This document shows, piece by piece, positions 61,150 to 64,000 of a stretch of 64,000 nt of DNA; the stretch's first letter is position 1, and each line of letters opens with the position of its first letter. The translations under genes were made by a program, and so were the position numbers. The stretch covers positions 85,208 to 149,207 of the forward strand of contig JAJYDJ010000003.1 of assembly GCA_021777565.1 (NCBI GenBank), read 5' to 3'. The notes beneath the pieces were generated by a model. That model searched no databases and was not told the origin of the DNA. It worked only from the letters and a program-made list of their open reading frames with translations. The DNA is from a bacterium (GTDB lineage: Bacteria; Patescibacteria; Microgenomatia; Levybacterales; UBA12049).

Positions 61150-61511
61150 AATTTACACACACCAATTTACCAATAGAGAAAGACTTGCCAAAACTTGTTA
61201 GAGATAATATCCCCGCTATTATTTTTAAAAATCACAAAAAAGATCCACAAATCTCGATTGCGAAGGATGATGCGGAATTCGTTTCATATTTATTGAAAAA
61301 ATTTGTCGAAGAAGCTGTTGAAGTTATGAACCATACTGATCGAGAAGATCTCATGAAAGAATTGGCAGATATAAAAGAAGTTACGAGAAAACTCATGCAA
61401 ATCTTCAAAATTTCTGAGAAAGAAGTTGAAGAAATTAGAGAATTGAAAGAGAAAACGAATGGTGGGTTTGAAAAGCGCTATATTCTTGAAAAACTTCCTG
61501 AGGGCGTATGA
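61146..61511 (+). CDS. MazG-like / phosphoribosyl-ATP pyrophosphohydrolase-like protein
   Basis: The 121-residue helical protein has KLVRDNIPAII at the start, EEAVEVMNH and ELADIKEV, which give the metal-binding E-E-x-x-E...E-x-x-D pattern of all-alpha NTP pyrophosphohydrolases, and the terminal NGGFEKRYIL seen in house-cleaning members of this group. It probably removes aberrant nucleotides. It overlaps both neighbours by 4 nt. Confidence 0.82.
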   Translation: MKFTHTNLPIEKDLPKLVRDNIPAIIFKNHKKDPQISIAKDDAEFVSYLLKKFVEEAVEVMNHTDREDLMKELADIKEVTRKLMQIFKISEKEVEEIRELKEKTNGGFEKRYILEKLPEGV

Positions 61512-61816
61512 GTATACAAAATTCATTTCTGCGAATTTATGACATCGTGAAAAAAATTCCTCGAGGGAAAGTTATGACATACAAAGAAGTAAGTATTTTG
61601 GCCAATGTTGCTACACCTCGCGTGGTGGGATTTGCACTCCATGTGAACCCAGACCAAGAGAACATCCCATGCCATCGAGTTGTCTTTAGCGATGGACGAC
61701 TTACTCCAGGATTTGCATTTGGTGGTGAGGATGTCCAGAGAGAACTCTTAGAAAAAGAAGGTGTTTCTTTTTTATCAAATGGGAAAGTCGATCTAGAGAA
61801 AGCAAAAGTAAAATAA
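61508..61816 (+). CDS. One-domain O6-alkylguanine-DNA alkyltransferase-like protein
   Basis: The 102-residue protein corresponds to the C-terminal DNA-binding domain of MGMT/Ogt: IVKKIPRGKVMTYKEVS, the helix-turn-helix with arginine finger VATPRVVG, and the active-site IPCHRVV. The acceptor Cys is kept, unlike in ATL proteins where it is Trp or another residue. The N-terminal RNase H-like domain is missing. It could transfer alkyl groups from guanine O6 to itself. It follows the MazG-like gene with a 4-nt overlap; both deal with damaged nucleotides. Confidence 0.88.
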   Translation: MSIQNSFLRIYDIVKKIPRGKVMTYKEVSILANVATPRVVGFALHVNPDQENIPCHRVVFSDGRLTPGFAFGGEDVQRELLEKEGVSFLSNGKVDLEKAKVK

Positions 61817-63310
61817 CTATTTTCCTTCACTCCCAAGCATCATACGCGCTTGTTCAAAGTTGACTACCCAGCCTGTATGTAAAAGACTTCTATAGACAGA
61901 TGTTTGATAGATATTACCAGACTTATCATATAGTTCAGGGTACCCCCCATATTTCACAATGTTTGCGCTATATGCATCCATATCCTTTTGTGCGATCGTG
62001 ACATAGGAAGGATCATACTGATGAAGCAAAAGAAGTGCTTTAACATATTCCATGCCCCAATGACTCCAGATGGTCTCACCCATGTATGAAGGAGCAAAAT
62101 ATCTATTGAAGAAATAGAGCTTATCAGGATTATCCTTTATGGCATATCTCAAAGGGAACGGGCTATCTAATTTATTTTTTTGCACATATGCTATTTCACT
62201 CTCCAACATATGACGCTCTTGTTCATTGGAAAGGTCCAAGAACTGCGCTGAGGTAACAACAAAGGCATCTCCAGAATACAGGTGATTTTGTATCGATTCT
62301 TGGGAGTGATCATCAAGGAAAATACCAGCTTGCTCGTCCCAAAAGGTTGTAATAATTTTTTGTTTCCAAGACACGAGATCGCAGGAGTTATTCTTCTGTA
62401 GTATCTGTGGGCACGTTATTGGCAGACCTAAATCAAGTGCCATTTTTACACTACTCCAGGCAACAACATTATCATAGAAACTACTTTGTCGCATAATTTG
62501 ATCCCGCGCGCTTGAGAGAAGGATGTCTTTTCTAATAAGTCCTGTATGCGGATCAATCACTCGCTGCAGCCATTGATTAGTCGCTGTGGTTAATGGTTTT
62601 TGGTAGCTTTGTACTAATTTTTTACCTGCAGGAATTGTCTGTAATGGATATTTTGCTTCTCCCCCTGGGAAGACAGTAGAAAGGAAATGATCATCGGTAA
62701 GCGCACGGAGTGTCCACATGACTGCAAAAAGCGAATCTGATGGTTCCTTATAAATATTTGTCCCTACATAGCCATTGGCACTCACAGGAGTGAATGTAGT
62801 ATATTCTTTGCCTGATTGTCGTAATAACTCCAAATCAAGCGCAACCGTCTGTAGTGTCACCCGCTCTCTATCAGTCCAGTCTTTTTGTGAGAGGGCAAAT
62901 CGCCCGTCAAGCATACTTGAATAAAAAATGCCAAAGTTACGTACATAAAGTTCGCCAAAATGCCCTGCTGAGATAACATATGGCTTACTTGGATCAAAAC
63001 GTACCGAATGAATTTGGGCAATGATCTGATCAACCGTGCCATGAAATGGTTTTTCAGGGTCGAATCGATTTGGAACAACACGCCCAAACTCTTGTAGTTG
63101 ATCAATGGCTAAGGCAATCCAGGTTGGAACGTTGTACAATATAACAGGTGACTGCTGTTTTAATTGAATATTTCCTTGCGCATCAACAAAAGTAGTAAAT
63201 GGAGAACTCACAAAAGGGTAATGCCCATAGGGATTTGTCCCATCTGAATACCACATAACGAATGCCGACAGACCAATGAGAAGGAGAATGCCCACTAGTA
63301 ATTTCTTCAT
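61817..63310 (-). CDS. Secreted (alpha/alpha)6-barrel glycosidase-like protein
   Basis: The 497-residue protein has an N-terminal signal/anchor (about 4-20) and a long helical domain with repeated Trp/Tyr-rich helices, ending in ETIWSHWGMEYVKALLLL and GGYPELYDKSGNIYQTSVYRSLLHTGW, which look like the last helical hairpins of a six-hairpin glycosidase. No catalytic residues can be named with certainty. I start at the ATG at 63310 (MKKLL), not 63355. It is divergent from the last gene, and the -10 boxes of the two overlap. Confidence 0.6.
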   Translation of the reverse strand: MKKLLVGILLLIGLSAFVMWYSDGTNPYGHYPFVSSPFTTFVDAQGNIQLKQQSPVILYNVPTWIALAIDQLQEFGRVVPNRFDPEKPFHGTVDQIIAQIHSVRFDPSKPYVISAGHFGELYVRNFGIFYSSMLDGRFALSQKDWTDRERVTLQTVALDLELLRQSGKEYTTFTPVSANGYVGTNIYKEPSDSLFAVMWTLRALTDDHFLSTVFPGGEAKYPLQTIPAGKKLVQSYQKPLTTATNQWLQRVIDPHTGLIRKDILLSSARDQIMRQSSFYDNVVAWSSVKMALDLGLPITCPQILQKNNSCDLVSWKQKIITTFWDEQAGIFLDDHSQESIQNHLYSGDAFVVTSAQFLDLSNEQERHMLESEIAYVQKNKLDSPFPLRYAIKDNPDKLYFFNRYFAPSYMGETIWSHWGMEYVKALLLLHQYDPSYVTIAQKDMDAYSANIVKYGGYPELYDKSGNIYQTSVYRSLLHTGWVVNFEQARMMLGSEGK

Positions 63311-63330
63311 TGCCTCCTTATTATACAAAT

Positions 63331-64000
63331 ATGACACGTCTCGAGCAAAAGACATTCTCTTCCTATGTAAAAGAGCTTCAAAGTCTTTTAGAGGAAAATC
63401 ATGTAGAGCATCGTTTTGTTGGTGGTGCCTCTTTTGGAGGGTTACTCAATGAGAAAACATCCTGGCAGATTGATATCTCAAAGAGATCTATTACATTGAA
63501 AAATGCTAATTTACTCCCTCTCTATAGAGAAGATGGGACAATGAAAGACATTGATCTCATTTCTCTTTCCCCAGAGAAGCTCCCTTTATCAGTTGTGCAG
63601 TATATGAGTAATCCCACACATCCACCTACCGTTATTGAGCCCGCTATTTTTGCCCCTCAAAAGATCAATGCAATTGCTCAACTCGTAACCGATATATATG
63701 TCGATAAACACCATCAGCCATTTCTAGTGTTTGAACCAATTCGTCAGCTGATCAGTTGGGAAAGTCTTGAACCTTGGACTGTCCATGTAAATAACATTCA
63801 ATACACTGTCAGAAACCCTATCGCTGATTATTTTGCCTACCAATTCCGTAGTCCAAGTGGAGTAAAACCAAAACATGAGAAAAAAGTCATACTTATAAAA
63901 AAGCTCGTGACTGATATCATCAAAGAAGGTAAAAAGCATCACATTGATTACCTTTCAGACATGTATTACGGGACCTGGGAGAAATATGTACACGATCTCC
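63331..64000 (+). CDS. Nucleotidyltransferase-like protein (3' partial)
   Basis: The frame is open from the ATG at 63331 to the window end (223 codons). It has FVGGASFGGLLN followed by WQIDISKRSITL and MKDIDLISL, which look like the glycine-rich strand and D-x-D of the nucleotidyltransferase fold. The rest is helical and unassigned. The protein continues beyond the window. TATTAT (63319-63324) ends 6 nt before the ATG and overlaps the minus-strand TATAAT of the divergent gene. Confidence 0.55.
   Translation, partial: MTRLEQKTFSSYVKELQSLLEENHVEHRFVGGASFGGLLNEKTSWQIDISKRSITLKNANLLPLYREDGTMKDIDLISLSPEKLPLSVVQYMSNPTHPPTVIEPAIFAPQKINAIAQLVTDIYVDKHHQPFLVFEPIRQLISWESLEPWTVHVNNIQYTVRNPIADYFAYQFRSPSGVKPKHEKKVILIKKLVTDIIKEGKKHHIDYLSDMYYGTWEKYVHDL

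Noticed and set aside
1..64000. UGA recoding to Gly as in some CPR lineages
   Set aside because: RF2 is present and many intact genes end with TGA (for example at 14626, 34775, 38394).
1..64000. CRISPR arrays, IS elements, integrases
   Set aside because: No regularly spaced repeats, transposase or recombinase motifs were seen in any frame.

Overview
The window looks like a piece of a bacterial genome from the Candidate Phyla Radiation (Patescibacteria), most probably a Microgenomates-type lineage. This is inference from content: many very short gaps, several reduced or split housekeeping proteins (transketolase in two subunits, a half-length TsaB, a one-domain MGMT), a class I lysyl-tRNA synthetase, small zinc-ribbon proteins of the DUF5679 kind, DUF4446/DUF3048/DUF2130 proteins, VanW, and little Shine-Dalgarno use. 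RF2 (SPF anticodon motif) is present and many genes end in TGA, so UGA is a stop here. No rRNA, tRNA, CRISPR array, IS or integrase was found.

Layout. 1-2276: the end of a type IV secretion-like operon (VirB4-type ATPase, M23 peptidase, two membrane proteins). 2333-6391: an AT-richer three-gene restriction-modification island (C5 methyltransferase, NgoFVII-like PLD nuclease, Z1 ATPase). 7099-14626: DEAD-box helicase, IMPDH/GMPR-family enzyme, glycerate kinase, split transketolase and a GlcD-type flavin oxidase. 14657-20579: membrane and small proteins, a methyltransferase, an orphan receiver domain, DUF4446, DUF3048 and an HTH-nucleotidyltransferase. 20569-26310: secD-secF, an ITPase, yqeY and lon, with a CIRCE-like operator at lon. 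26358-34775: surface and cell-wall genes (GT2-GtrA, GT39, polysaccharide deacetylase, nuclease, VanW, anchored solute-binding protein). 34962-42240: greA, an acetyl-CoA synthetase-like ligase, ATP-citrate lyase aclB-aclA, lysS. 42244-49884: an unknown gene, rmlACDB behind a CAP-domain protein, and tsaE-tsaC-tsaB behind a surface protein. 49930-54383: prfB, a membrane protein, ftsE-ftsX and a PcsB-like hydrolase with a papain-like domain. 54436-64000: EEP nuclease, NRAMP-related transporter, GT39, UppP, DUF2130, MazG-like, MGMT, a glycosidase-like secreted protein and a partial nucleotidyltransferase-like gene.

The most striking regulatory element is upstream of lysS: a promoter, a 15-codon leader peptide with two Lys-Lys pairs, and RNA segments able to form mutually exclusive 1:2, 2:3 (antiterminator) and 3:4 (terminator) hairpins, which is the architecture of ribosome-mediated attenuation. 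greA has a terminator-like hairpin whose U-tract runs into its start codon. About twenty genes have a -10-like hexamer ending 6 to 8 nt before the start codon, so leaderless mRNAs are probably a common way of starting translation here; genes inside operons mostly follow the previous stop by 1-5 nt or overlap it.
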